Source: Chloroflexota bacterium (GTDB lineage Bacteria > Chloroflexota > Dehalococcoidia > Lucifugimonadales > Lucifugimonadaceae). Taken from it: a stretch of DNA of 9,844 bases. Both the position numbers and the translations under genes were made by a program. Numbering within the stretch: the stretch's first letter is position 1; each line of letters starts with the position of its first letter. Below the pieces are notes generated by a model. It saw nothing but the letters and a program-made list of their open reading frames with translations, did no database searches and was not told the DNA's origin. The stretch is from positions 1-9,844 of the forward strand of contig JAURLM010000274.1 of the NCBI GenBank assembly GCA_030831265.1. Direction: 5' to 3'. Shown here piece by piece: positions 1 through 7,030 of the stretch.

Positions 1-6
1 AGACGC

Positions 7-633
7 ATGGACGCAGCCAGCCTCATACAAAAGCTATTCCCGCGCGGCTCCGGTGGAGCACAGGGCTCAGTGCAATGGATCGTGATCGGCCTCGGAAACC
101 CGGGGCCAAAGTACCGCGACACCCGTCATAACGTAGGCTGGTGGGTAATTGATGACCTGGCCGCCCGCAACAAGACGGAGGTCAAGTCTGCCGGTTCCAA
201 CGTGGATTCTGTGGAGATTGACTGTGGAGGCCAACGAGTGCTCATTGCGCGGCCGCTGACGTTTGTGAACCGCAGCGGAGATGCGCTCCGCTACCTGATG
301 CGCAAGCACAGCGTTACGGCTGACAGGGTGATCGTGATCTACGACGACTTGAACCTCGCACCGGGGAAGATCCGCATCCGCAAACAGGGTGGAGCGGGTG
401 GTCACAATGGGATGAAGTCGGTCATTGACTCGCTGGGAACCAACGAGTTCGCTCGTATTCGGCTGGGAATCGGCAGGCCGATGGAATCAGGTCAGCAGGT
501 AGATTACGTACTTGGAAGAATGCCACCACAAGAGCGTGATCTGGTCCGCAGCGCATCAACACGCGCTGCCGATGCTGTCGAGTCTGTAATTGCGGATGGC
601 ATCGATAACGCCATGAACAGGTTTAACGCGTAG
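7..633 (+). CDS. pth: peptidyl-tRNA hydrolase (Pth)
   Basis: Pth hydrolyses the ester bond of peptidyl-tRNAs that drop off ribosomes, recycling tRNA in the cytoplasm. The protein shows the family signature in order: IGLGNPG with Asn31, TRHNVG with the catalytic-type His41, FVNRSG with Asn88, DDLNLAPGKIRIR with Asp113, and GGAGGHNGMKSV with Asn134. These correspond to the substrate-binding and catalytic positions of E. coli Pth. The family core normally begins a few residues before IVGLGNPG, so the first 21 residues from the ATG at 7 are an unusual extension. A GTG at 70, giving a protein starting just before QWIVIGLGNPG, has GGTGGAG at 52-58 ahead of it and may be the true start. The frame is also open to the window edge. 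A lipoprotein protease gene follows after 27 bases. Identity is secure; the start is not. Confidence 0.96.
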   Translation: MDAASLIQKLFPRGSGGAQGSVQWIVIGLGNPGPKYRDTRHNVGWWVIDDLAARNKTEVKSAGSNVDSVEIDCGGQRVLIARPLTFVNRSGDALRYLMRKHSVTADRVIVIYDDLNLAPGKIRIRKQGGAGGHNGMKSVIDSLGTNEFARIRLGIGRPMESGQQVDYVLGRMPPQERDLVRSASTRAADAVESVIADGIDNAMNRFNA

Positions 634-660
634 AGACGAACGGGCTCCAGTCCCAGCCTG

Positions 661-2625
661 ATGACACAACAATCAACGCTCTTTATTAAACCCGCCATCA
701 GGGCGATCCCCGTGTTGATGCTTCTGCTATTTGTAGTCAGCGCATGCAAGGGTTCGCCTGCTCCCACCACTACTCCGCTGCCGACACCAACGTCTACCGC
801 GGCTATTACCACCACACCGGTCGCTACACCCAGTGCTATCGTCATCAGCACACCAACTCCACCTACGTCATCTGTTGCGGAATCAGCACCATTACCGGTT
901 CCACCAGAACGAGACCTGTATGAACTCGCTCGTCGCCTGATTTTGCATTCGTCCAGTCCCGTCCCTAGATTGGCCTCACCCGCGCCAACTACGCTAAAAG
1001 TTGGAGACAGCGTCGGCTGGAAAGTGAGCAAAGACGAAGGCACCGTTGATGTGATGGCGTCAGTTTTGCTCGTAACCGAACACGCCTACTGGGTGTTTGA
1101 GCAAAATTACACACCAGACCCCGGACGGTTGCAGCAGGCCGCAAATCAGTTCGAAACAGATGTGTGGCCCGCCGTCACCGAAACCCTCGGAATGGTCTGG
1201 ACCCCCGGTGTGGACGGCGACTCGCGCATTGTGATATTCCACGGCCAGCTTCGGTCGGGCGTCGGTGGCTATTTCAGCAGTGTTGATGAATATCCCATCA
1301 GTATCCAGCCGGATAGCAACCAGCGAGAGGTGATCTATATCTCTGCTGACTCTCTAACACTCGGTGGACAGGCCTACCTCGGGACGCTTGCACACGAATT
1401 GCAGCACGCCATTCACTGGGCGGCGGATCCCGGTGAAGACTCCTGGGTGAACGAGGGATTATCTGAAGTGGCTGCCCGATTGGCCGGGTTCCCACCCGAT
1501 TCACCCGCTGCATTTCTCCGTCAGCCGAACACCTCTCTCACGCAGTGGGAGCCGGAGATATTCCAGGCATCACCAAACTATGGTGGAGCGGCGCTGTTCT
1601 TCGAATACATTGCACAGCATTTTGGAGGTGTTGAAACACTTCGTGCGATCATCGAAAACCAGCTGGATGGAATCGATTCGGTCGATGCCGTGCTAGCCCA
1701 GCGAGGATTTGGCATCACCACGCGAGATGTTTTCGCTGACTGGGTTGTCACGAACTACGTGGATGATGATTCCGGCCCTTACTCCTATCCAATATCTGAC
1801 TACTCCCGGCCGCGCACAACTTTCATCCCGGTGCCAGAAACAGTGCGTGATTCTGTGCACTCTTTTGGAACCAACTACTACACATTGCAGGAGATGGATT
1901 CCAGCATCACCATCAATTTCCAGGGCATCCCAACTGGAAACGTATTCCCTGCAACTCCGCACTCCGGACAGACATGCTGGTGGAGCAACGCCGGTGATTC
2001 GATCGACACCACACTCACTCGCACTCTTGATCTGACAGCCGTCACCACGGCGCATTTCGAGTTCATGGCGTGGTATGCGATTGAGGAAGACTGGGACTAC
2101 GCTTACGTCAATGTGTCCACCGATGAAGGTGTCACCTGGCAGATACTGCCGACCAACCACACATCAACAACCAACCCGAACGGAACCGCGTTCGGCCCGG
2201 GCATTACCGGACAGAGTGGCGGCTGGGTGCAGCAAACTGTCAACCTCACGTCATTTGCAGGCTCGAAAATACTGTTCCGTCTCCAGTACATCACAGATGA
2301 TGCAATCCACGACCGCGGTGCATGTTTCGATGATTTCTCTCTCCCTGAAACAGGCTGGTCGGATATGACTGATGATGCTGGTGACTGGATATCCGAAGGG
2401 TTTGCCTTGATAGGCAATCGCAGGCCTGTCGAATACCTTGTACAGGTCATTCATGACAAGCCGGATGTCCCGTCCGAGGTGCAGCGCGTCGTGATAGGAC
2501 CTGACGGCATCGGCACATTGCCTGTAGCCAAGCCCGAATCTGGCGAAACGGTAATCGTTGCCGTGAGTGTCCTAACCCCTGAAGTCGCAGGCTCTCTCGA
2601 ATATTCCGTCAGTTTCGGCAAATGA
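661..2625 (+). CDS. secreted lipoprotein zinc metallopeptidase, immune inhibitor A/hyicolysin-like
   Basis: This 654-residue protein starts with a lipoprotein signal peptide: a hydrophobic stretch at about 16-26 followed by the lipobox VSAC, with Cys29 as the predicted lipidated residue. A Thr/Pro/Ser-rich linker (about 31-80) would hold the enzyme off the membrane. The catalytic core carries HELQH at 245-249, then WVNEGLSE at 262-269, where Glu265 is the likely third zinc ligand of a gluzincin (HExxH-x15-E). The NEGLSE context resembles M30/M6-type extracellular proteases. Residues about 430-565 form a beta-rich module like the C-terminal MAM-like/immune inhibitor A domain, including the WYAIEEDWDYAYVNVSTDEG stretch, TCWWSN with Cys439, and GACFDDFSL with Cys555. 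The two cysteines may form a disulfide. A further small beta-type tail follows. The likely role is outer-face degradation of proteins for nutrition, which is inferred; the substrate is unknown. No clear Shine-Dalgarno lies before the ATG. The stop overlaps the next frame's ATG (ATGA at 2622-2625). Confidence 0.85.
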   Translation: MTQQSTLFIKPAIRAIPVLMLLLFVVSACKGSPAPTTTPLPTPTSTAAITTTPVATPSAIVISTPTPPTSSVAESAPLPVPPERDLYELARRLILHSSSPVPRLASPAPTTLKVGDSVGWKVSKDEGTVDVMASVLLVTEHAYWVFEQNYTPDPGRLQQAANQFETDVWPAVTETLGMVWTPGVDGDSRIVIFHGQLRSGVGGYFSSVDEYPISIQPDSNQREVIYISADSLTLGGQAYLGTLAHELQHAIHWAADPGEDSWVNEGLSEVAARLAGFPPDSPAAFLRQPNTSLTQWEPEIFQASPNYGGAALFFEYIAQHFGGVETLRAIIENQLDGIDSVDAVLAQRGFGITTRDVFADWVVTNYVDDDSGPYSYPISDYSRPRTTFIPVPETVRDSVHSFGTNYYTLQEMDSSITINFQGIPTGNVFPATPHSGQTCWWSNAGDSIDTTLTRTLDLTAVTTAHFEFMAWYAIEEDWDYAYVNVSTDEGVTWQILPTNHTSTTNPNGTAFGPGITGQSGGWVQQTVNLTSFAGSKILFRLQYITDDAIHDRGACFDDFSLPETGWSDMTDDAGDWISEGFALIGNRRPVEYLVQVIHDKPDVPSEVQRVVIGPDGIGTLPVAKPESGETVIVAVSVLTPEVAGSLEYSVSFGK

Positions 2626-3812
2626 CGTGCGCGGGTAGCGCTACCGGGTTAACATCAGCGAACCCCATGGTGGTAGGAAACTGGCCCTACGGTCATGTCG
2701 CGAAGCCAAGCCCAGAGCGAAAGGATACCGTCATCAGCAAGCTATTCACTCCCATCAAGATGCGTGACCTGGAAGTACGCAACCGGGTGTTTGTAGCCCC
2801 CATGTGCCAGTACTCCGCCGAAGATGGCATGCCAACTGACTGGCACACCGTTCATCTCGGCACGCGGGCCTCTGGCGGTGCCGGGCTGGTTATTGCAGAA
2901 GCAACAGCGGTAAGCCCCGAAGGACGGATCACCCCATGGGACCTGGGCATCTGGAATGACGATCAGGCCAACGCATATCGACCCATGACCGACTTCATAC
3001 GGTCACAGGGTTCTATTCCAGCAATGCAGATTGCGCACGCCGGTCGCAAAGCATCCACCAACAGACCGTGGAAAGGCGGCAAACTGCTTTCTCCCGGAGA
3101 AGGCGGATGGACTCCTGTCGGTCCATCAACGCTGCCATTCAGTGAAGATCTTGCAGTTCCAAGCCAGCTTACCGTCGGTGAAATCAAGTCACTCGTGACT
3201 GCATGGACGAAAGCGGCTGAACGCGCGCTCACAGGTGGATTCGATGTCGTTGAACTTCATTTCGCACACGGATATCTGATCCACGAGTTCCTGTCCCCAA
3301 TCTCAAACACCCGCGAGGATGAATACGGCGGCTCACCGGAGAACCGCGCCCGCTTCCCGCTGGAAATTGCACGGTCGATACGTGCGATCTGGCCTGACCA
3401 CCTGCCCCTCTTCGTCCGTATTTCAGCCACCGAATACGTTGAAGGTGGTTGGGACATTGACGACGCCATACAGTTCTGCGGCTGGCTAAAGGAAGCAGGT
3501 GTCGACTTTATCGATACTTCGTCAGGTGGCAATTCACCGGCTCAAAAATTCACACCGTTCACCGGATACCAGGTGCCGTTCGCAGCAGCCATCCGAGAGC
3601 AGGTTGGAATTGCCACGGGTGCGGTGGGAATGATCACCGAGCCAGAACAGGCTGAAAAGATTCTGGAAGATGAACAGGCTGACGCCATTCTCCTGGGACG
3701 CGAACTACTGCGAAATCCGTACTGGCCGTTGCAGGCTGCGGCGACGCTTGGAGACAAGTTGAATTACTGGCCGAACCAGTACCTGCGCGCTGCGGTTTAC
3801 CCGAACAACTAG
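2622..3812 (+). CDS. Old Yellow Enzyme-family FMN oxidoreductase, YqjM-like
   Basis: A flavin-dependent NAD(P)H:ene-reductase expected to reduce activated C=C bonds of enals, enones or quinones in the cytoplasm. The TIM-barrel protein carries the YqjM (thermophilic-like OYE) set: APMCQYS with Cys62 and Tyr64 near the flavin, HAGRK with Lys143, the substrate-anchoring pair His213/His216 in ELHFAHGYLIHEFLSP, then EDEYGGSPENRARF, Arg267 in VRISATE, and Arg360 in LLGRELLRNPYW near the C terminus. Numbering is from the ATG at 2622. The family normally starts directly at SKLFTPIK, here residue 39, so about 37 residues of extension are suspect. The ATG at 2622 overlaps the previous stop and would allow coupling; an ATG at 2667 lacks a clear ribosome site; an ATC at 2733 lies 7 bases after AAGGA. 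The physiological substrate cannot be told from sequence. The gene ends tail to tail with serS. Confidence 0.9.
   Translation: MTCAGSATGLTSANPMVVGNWPYGHVAKPSPERKDTVISKLFTPIKMRDLEVRNRVFVAPMCQYSAEDGMPTDWHTVHLGTRASGGAGLVIAEATAVSPEGRITPWDLGIWNDDQANAYRPMTDFIRSQGSIPAMQIAHAGRKASTNRPWKGGKLLSPGEGGWTPVGPSTLPFSEDLAVPSQLTVGEIKSLVTAWTKAAERALTGGFDVVELHFAHGYLIHEFLSPISNTREDEYGGSPENRARFPLEIARSIRAIWPDHLPLFVRISATEYVEGGWDIDDAIQFCGWLKEAGVDFIDTSSGGNSPAQKFTPFTGYQVPFAAAIREQVGIATGAVGMITEPEQAEKILEDEQADAILLGRELLRNPYWPLQAAATLGDKLNYWPNQYLRAAVYPNN
2634..2645. repeat. 12-bp perfect palindrome GGTAGCGCTACC near the oxidoreductase start
   Basis: GGTAGC is followed directly by its reverse complement GCTACC, eight bases after the protease stop codon. 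It lies in the stretch that would be N-terminal extension if the oxidoreductase starts at 2622, but would be upstream of the gene if it starts at 2667 or later. In that case it could be a repressor operator, since OYE-type genes are often controlled by small repressors. The palindrome itself is certain; the role is a guess. Confidence 0.3.
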
Positions 3813-5080
3813 GCTCGCGGCTCAATACGATCGAAACCGGTGTATGGCCGGAGCACTTCCGGAATCACCACTGAACCATCCGGCTGCTGTCCGTTCTCAA
3901 GAACGGCAATCCAAATACGCGGAATCGCCAGACCAGACCCGTTCAGCGTGTGCGGCATACGCACCTGCTCACCTGCCGCAGGACGGTAACGCGTGTTATT
4001 TCGGCGGGCCTGGAATTCGACACAGGTTGATATCGAAGAAACTTCAAGCCACTCACCAGAACCCGGCGCCCAGACCTCAATGTCGAAAGTCTTGGCAGAT
4101 TGGAAACCGATGTCTCCGGCGCATAGTTTCAGCACGCGGTAGGCAAGTCCAAGCCGTTCGCACAGCGTCTTCGCCTCAGTCAACATCTCTTCAAGGTGAC
4201 GTTCAGACTCTTCAGGCTCCACGTACCTGAACATCTCCACTTTTTCGAACTGGTGGACGCGCTTTATGCCGCGAACGTCACGACCCGCCGCCGTGTGCTC
4301 CTTGCGGAAACAAGGCGTTTGGGCCACGTACTTCAACGGCAACCGGTCAGGCTCAATAATCTGTCCTTGATGCAGCCCGTTCAGCGCAACTTCTGCCGTC
4401 GGCACCAGCCAGAGGTCAGATTCATCATCCCGATACAGGTTGTCCTTGAACTTTGGCAGATTGCCGGAACCGGTCATCGTCTCACCGCGCACCAGCAGCG
4501 GCGGCTCAATCTCCGTGTACCCGAAATCGTTCGAATGTGTGTCCAGCATCCATGAAGCCAGCGCCCTGCTCAACCGTGCGCCCTTGCCTTTGAGCACATA
4601 AAAGCGAGCACCGGAAATAGACGCACCGGCTTCCATGTCGAGAATGCCCAGTTCGGTCGCAAGGTCCCAGTGAGCCTGTGCCCCCGCTATGTGGGTCTCC
4701 TCGCCGTGGCTTTCGACAGTGATGTTCGAATCTGAGTTAAGGCCCTCAGGTACATCTTCCAGTGGCAGGTTAGGCAACGGCAAAATGAGTTCGCGAATCT
4801 GCTGCTGGATCGTCTCCAACTCCTGCTCGGCTGCCTTGATGCGGTCGTTTGTCTCCCGCATCCGGGCGATCTCTTCAGGAGTAGGCTTACGCTTTTCATC
4901 GCCAATCTGCTTGCTCACCGAGTTACGGGTGGCCCTGTCAGCATCACTCGTCGCGATCAGTTCTCTACGACGCGAATCGAGTTCCACGATGCGGTCAACT
5001 GGCGGATCCTGTTCACCCCTGCGCAAAAGCGCAGCGCGCACACGTTCGGTGTCTCTGACTATGTCGTTGAGGTCAAGCAT
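3809..5080 (-). CDS. serS: seryl-tRNA synthetase
   Basis: A class II aminoacyl-tRNA synthetase that charges tRNA-Ser (and tRNA-Sec where present) with serine in the cytoplasm. The 423-residue length is normal. The N-terminal region (about 25-105) is charged and heptad-like, matching the long antiparallel coiled-coil arm that grips the tRNA-Ser variable arm. The catalytic core shows the TAE serine-site motif at 228-230, motif 2 from CFRKE (257-261) through AAGRDVRGIKRVHQFEKVEMF (264-284), the SSISTCVEFQARR segment (348-360), and motif 3 from NGSGLAIPR (380-388) to Glu396. Motif 3 reads AIPRIWIAVLEN rather than the common AVGRTLVAILEN, but keeps the arginine and glutamate. The start ATG has a weak GAGAG before it. 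The gene lies 55 bases after lysS on the same strand, so the two are probably cotranscribed. Its TAG stop shares the bases CTA/TAG with the opposing oxidoreductase gene. Confidence 0.97.
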   Translation of the reverse strand: MLDLNDIVRDTERVRAALLRRGEQDPPVDRIVELDSRRRELIATSDADRATRNSVSKQIGDEKRKPTPEEIARMRETNDRIKAAEQELETIQQQIRELILPLPNLPLEDVPEGLNSDSNITVESHGEETHIAGAQAHWDLATELGILDMEAGASISGARFYVLKGKGARLSRALASWMLDTHSNDFGYTEIEPPLLVRGETMTGSGNLPKFKDNLYRDDESDLWLVPTAEVALNGLHQGQIIEPDRLPLKYVAQTPCFRKEHTAAGRDVRGIKRVHQFEKVEMFRYVEPEESERHLEEMLTEAKTLCERLGLAYRVLKLCAGDIGFQSAKTFDIEVWAPGSGEWLEVSSISTCVEFQARRNNTRYRPAAGEQVRMPHTLNGSGLAIPRIWIAVLENGQQPDGSVVIPEVLRPYTGFDRIEPRA

Positions 5081-5135
5081 GGTCTCTCACTGTCTGGTCA
5101 TATTGGTGGTCTACCGAACCAATTAATTCCTCAGC

Positions 5136-6728
5136 CTAATTTCGCAACTGCGGGAACAGGATCACTTCACGAATAGATTCTTCGCGGCATATCAGCATGG
5201 CAAGCCGGTCGATACCAATGCCAAGTCCACCCGCAGGCGGCATACCGTGTTCAATGGCCACAAGGAAATCTTCATCCAGGCGATCGGCCTCATCATCCTT
5301 GAAGTCTTTGCGCATGCTCTCCTGCTCTTCAAAGCGAGCGCGCTGGTCAACAGGGTCGTTCAGTTCAGTGAAGGCGTTGGCCATCTCATGACCCAGGACA
5401 AATGCTTCGAACCGCTCAACAATTCCGTCAACTCCGGGCTTGCGCTTGGCAAGCGGTGACATGGCAACCGGGTAGTCAACCAGGAACGAAGGTTGGATGA
5501 GGTGCGGTTCAACCGACGATGAGATCACCTTATCCAGCAAGCGAGCCCACGAAAGACCCGGCTCAACGTGAATCCCGCGCTCACGCATCGCCCCTGAAAG
5601 TGATTCGACGTCATCACACTCAACAAAGTCGATGCCAGTCCGCTTGATGATCTCCTGTCGCAGATCAAGTCGAGGCCACGGCGGGGTCAGGTCTATGTCA
5701 GGACCACCTTCTTCGGGGGCCTTGAGCAACATCGAACCTGTCGTCTCAAGCGCAACAGTCGAAACAAGCTGCTCGACCATCGCCATCACGTCTTCGTAAT
5801 CGGCGTATGCCTCGTAGCTTTCCATTGTTGTGAACTCAGGATTGTGATCCTGGTCAACACCTTCATTCCTGAACAGGCGGCCAATCTCAAATACTTTTTC
5901 GATACCACCGACCATCAGTTTTTTAAGTGGGAGTTCAGTAGCGATCCGCAGGTAGAGACCGCGGTTCAACGTATTGTGATGCGTCGTGAATGGCCGCGCA
6001 GACGCACCCGCTGCGACCGGAACCAGCACCGGCGTCTCAACTTCTACAAAACCTCGTCCCTGCATGAACTTCCTGATTGAAGCCACTATCGCTGGCCGCA
6101 GTAAGGCATTCCGCATAGCGCGGTCGTTGGATATCAAGTCAAGGTAGCGCTGCCGGGTGCGGGCTTCAATGTCCTGCAGGCCTGCCCACTTGTCAGGCAA
6201 GGGGCGAATCGCTTTTGTCAGCACGACAAGATCAGTTATCTCAACGCTGGGCTCCCCTCGTCGGGTTCGTACCACTGCGCCAGAAGCCCCGACTATGTCA
6301 CCAAGATCCAGCAGGTCGAGAAGCTCGAACTTGTCGCCAAGGATGTTTTCTCGCGCAAAGAGCTGGATGCGGCCAGAGCCGTCCTTGAGATCAATAAACG
6401 AAGCCTTACCCATGCCACGGCGCGCCATAATACGGCCTGCGACAGAGACAGGCTCCGTCCTTGCATGCTCTTCGGGATCATCATGCGAAGCTTCGGCAGC
6501 CTCCAACAACTTCACGGCCTCGGCAGTCGTGTGCGTTCTGCGGTAACTGCGCGGGTAAGGGTCTATTCCCAGTTCACGTAAAGCGGCTATCTTGGTCAGC
6601 CGGTCATGCATGAGGCGCTGTTCGCCGACGAGGCGGTCGCGCTCATTCCCTGCCTGAGATTCCTGTATCTGGTTATCCGGGTCCGAAGATTCCATCTGTT
6701 CACTGACTATCAACAACACAACTTGCAT
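5136..6728 (-). CDS. lysS: lysyl-tRNA synthetase, class II
   Basis: It activates lysine with ATP and charges tRNA-Lys in the cytoplasm. Residues about 93-175 form the OB-fold anticodon-binding domain (AGRIMARRGMGKASFIDLKD opening it). The class II core follows: motif 1 GFVEVETPVL (226-235), motif 2 from FRNEG (286-290) to HNPEFTTMESYEAY (295-308), the lysine-site region NAFTELNDP (451-459), and motif 3 GLGIGIDRL (501-509), ending FPQLRN at the terminus. Numbering is from the ATG at 6728. At 530 residues it is slightly longer than the usual roughly 500, and the first residues MQVVLLIVSEQ look unlike the family. The ATG at 6695 (MESSDPDN) is an equally good start; neither has a clear ribosome site. 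It is the first gene of a leftward lysS-serS unit and lies divergent to rsmD. Confidence 0.97.
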   Translation of the reverse strand: MQVVLLIVSEQMESSDPDNQIQESQAGNERDRLVGEQRLMHDRLTKIAALRELGIDPYPRSYRRTHTTAEAVKLLEAAEASHDDPEEHARTEPVSVAGRIMARRGMGKASFIDLKDGSGRIQLFARENILGDKFELLDLLDLGDIVGASGAVVRTRRGEPSVEITDLVVLTKAIRPLPDKWAGLQDIEARTRQRYLDLISNDRAMRNALLRPAIVASIRKFMQGRGFVEVETPVLVPVAAGASARPFTTHHNTLNRGLYLRIATELPLKKLMVGGIEKVFEIGRLFRNEGVDQDHNPEFTTMESYEAYADYEDVMAMVEQLVSTVALETTGSMLLKAPEEGGPDIDLTPPWPRLDLRQEIIKRTGIDFVECDDVESLSGAMRERGIHVEPGLSWARLLDKVISSSVEPHLIQPSFLVDYPVAMSPLAKRKPGVDGIVERFEAFVLGHEMANAFTELNDPVDQRARFEEQESMRKDFKDDEADRLDEDFLVAIEHGMPPAGGLGIGIDRLAMLICREESIREVILFPQLRN

Positions 6729-6767
6729 GCGGGCCGTATGCGGAAATCCCCGGACACGCCTGCAAGT
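6721..6767 (-). promoter_or_regulatory. possible hairpin over the upstream lysS start codon
   Basis: On the leftward transcript, ACTTGCA (from 6767-6761) can pair with TGCAAGT (6727-6721). The stem continues after one G-A mismatch with GCG/CGC. The last arm contains part of the lysS ATG at 6728-6726. A third copy of the motif, GCAAGT at 6793-6788, could compete for the same ACTTGC. The repeats are plain in the sequence; regulation of initiation is inference, and it would matter less if lysS starts at 6695. Confidence 0.3.
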
Positions 6768-6794
6768 ATCTACATGGATAGGACAAGACTTGCC

Positions 6795-6824
6795 ATTGTA
6801 GTCGGGCTGTCACGTAAGGGTCAG
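6795..6824 (-). promoter_or_regulatory. lysS: candidate sigma70-type promoter for lysS-serS
   Basis: Read leftward, CTGACC (6824-6819) stands as a -35 box (4 of 6 matches to TTGACA), 18 bases before TACAAT (6800-6795; 5 of 6 matches to TATAAT). Transcription would begin near 6788 and leave a leader of about 60 bases to the first ATG. It is a consensus match in the right place only. Confidence 0.35.
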
Positions 6825-6926
6825 CCGGATTTGCAACGAGTCTGAAACACAGCTATTTGAGTCATTCCCTTGCATCCGCGGGGAGTGGTGCAATGAAAAC
6901 ATCGTCAAACACGCACCGACAGTGAA

Positions 6927-6956
6927 TTGTTAGCAATATCCAGCAATATGAATAAT
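6927..6956 (+). promoter_or_regulatory. rsmD: candidate sigma70-type promoter for rsmD-coaD operon
   Basis: TTGTTA (6927-6932, 4 of 6 matches to -35) is followed after 18 bases by AATAAT (6951-6956, 5 of 6 matches to -10), in a locally AT-rich patch. The spacer holds a direct repeat, AGCAATAT at 6932-6939 and 6942-6949, with a 10-base period (one helical turn), which might be an activator or repressor site. Transcription would start near 6963, giving a leader of about 68 bases. The rest of the 302-base gene-free stretch (6841-6926) shows nothing recognisable. Confidence 0.35.
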
Positions 6957-7015
6957 GAAGCGTACAGGTCATCCGGTTTCGGGTTGCACAAGCGACTCGG
7001 AGTGGTCTTGACCGT

Positions 7016-7022
7016 TGAGGAG
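7016..7022 (+). promoter_or_regulatory. rsmD: ribosome binding site fixing the TTG start of rsmD
   Basis: TGAGGAG lies 8 bases before the TTG at 7031. The TGA at 7016-7018 is also in frame with rsmD, so no longer in-frame protein is possible. Together these make the TTG the best-supported start in the window. Confidence 0.7.
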
Positions 7023-7030
7023 CCGATCGT

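Noticed and set aside
504..1043. Leftward 179-codon open frame across the end of pth and the start of the protease gene
   Set aside because: It overlaps two well-supported genes on the other strand, resembles no family, and its low-complexity Gly/Val text mirrors the Thr/Pro linker of the protease.
5081..5135. T-box riboswitch ahead of serS or lysS
   Set aside because: Neither the 55-base lysS-serS gap nor the lysS leader contains a T-box-like GGTGGTACCGCG sequence or a specifier stem; GGTGGT in the gap is too short to count.
6804..6826. Hairpin GGCTG/CAGCC as a regulatory stem
   Set aside because: A 5-bp stem with a 12-base loop is weak and overlaps the candidate lysS promoter; it is likely by chance.
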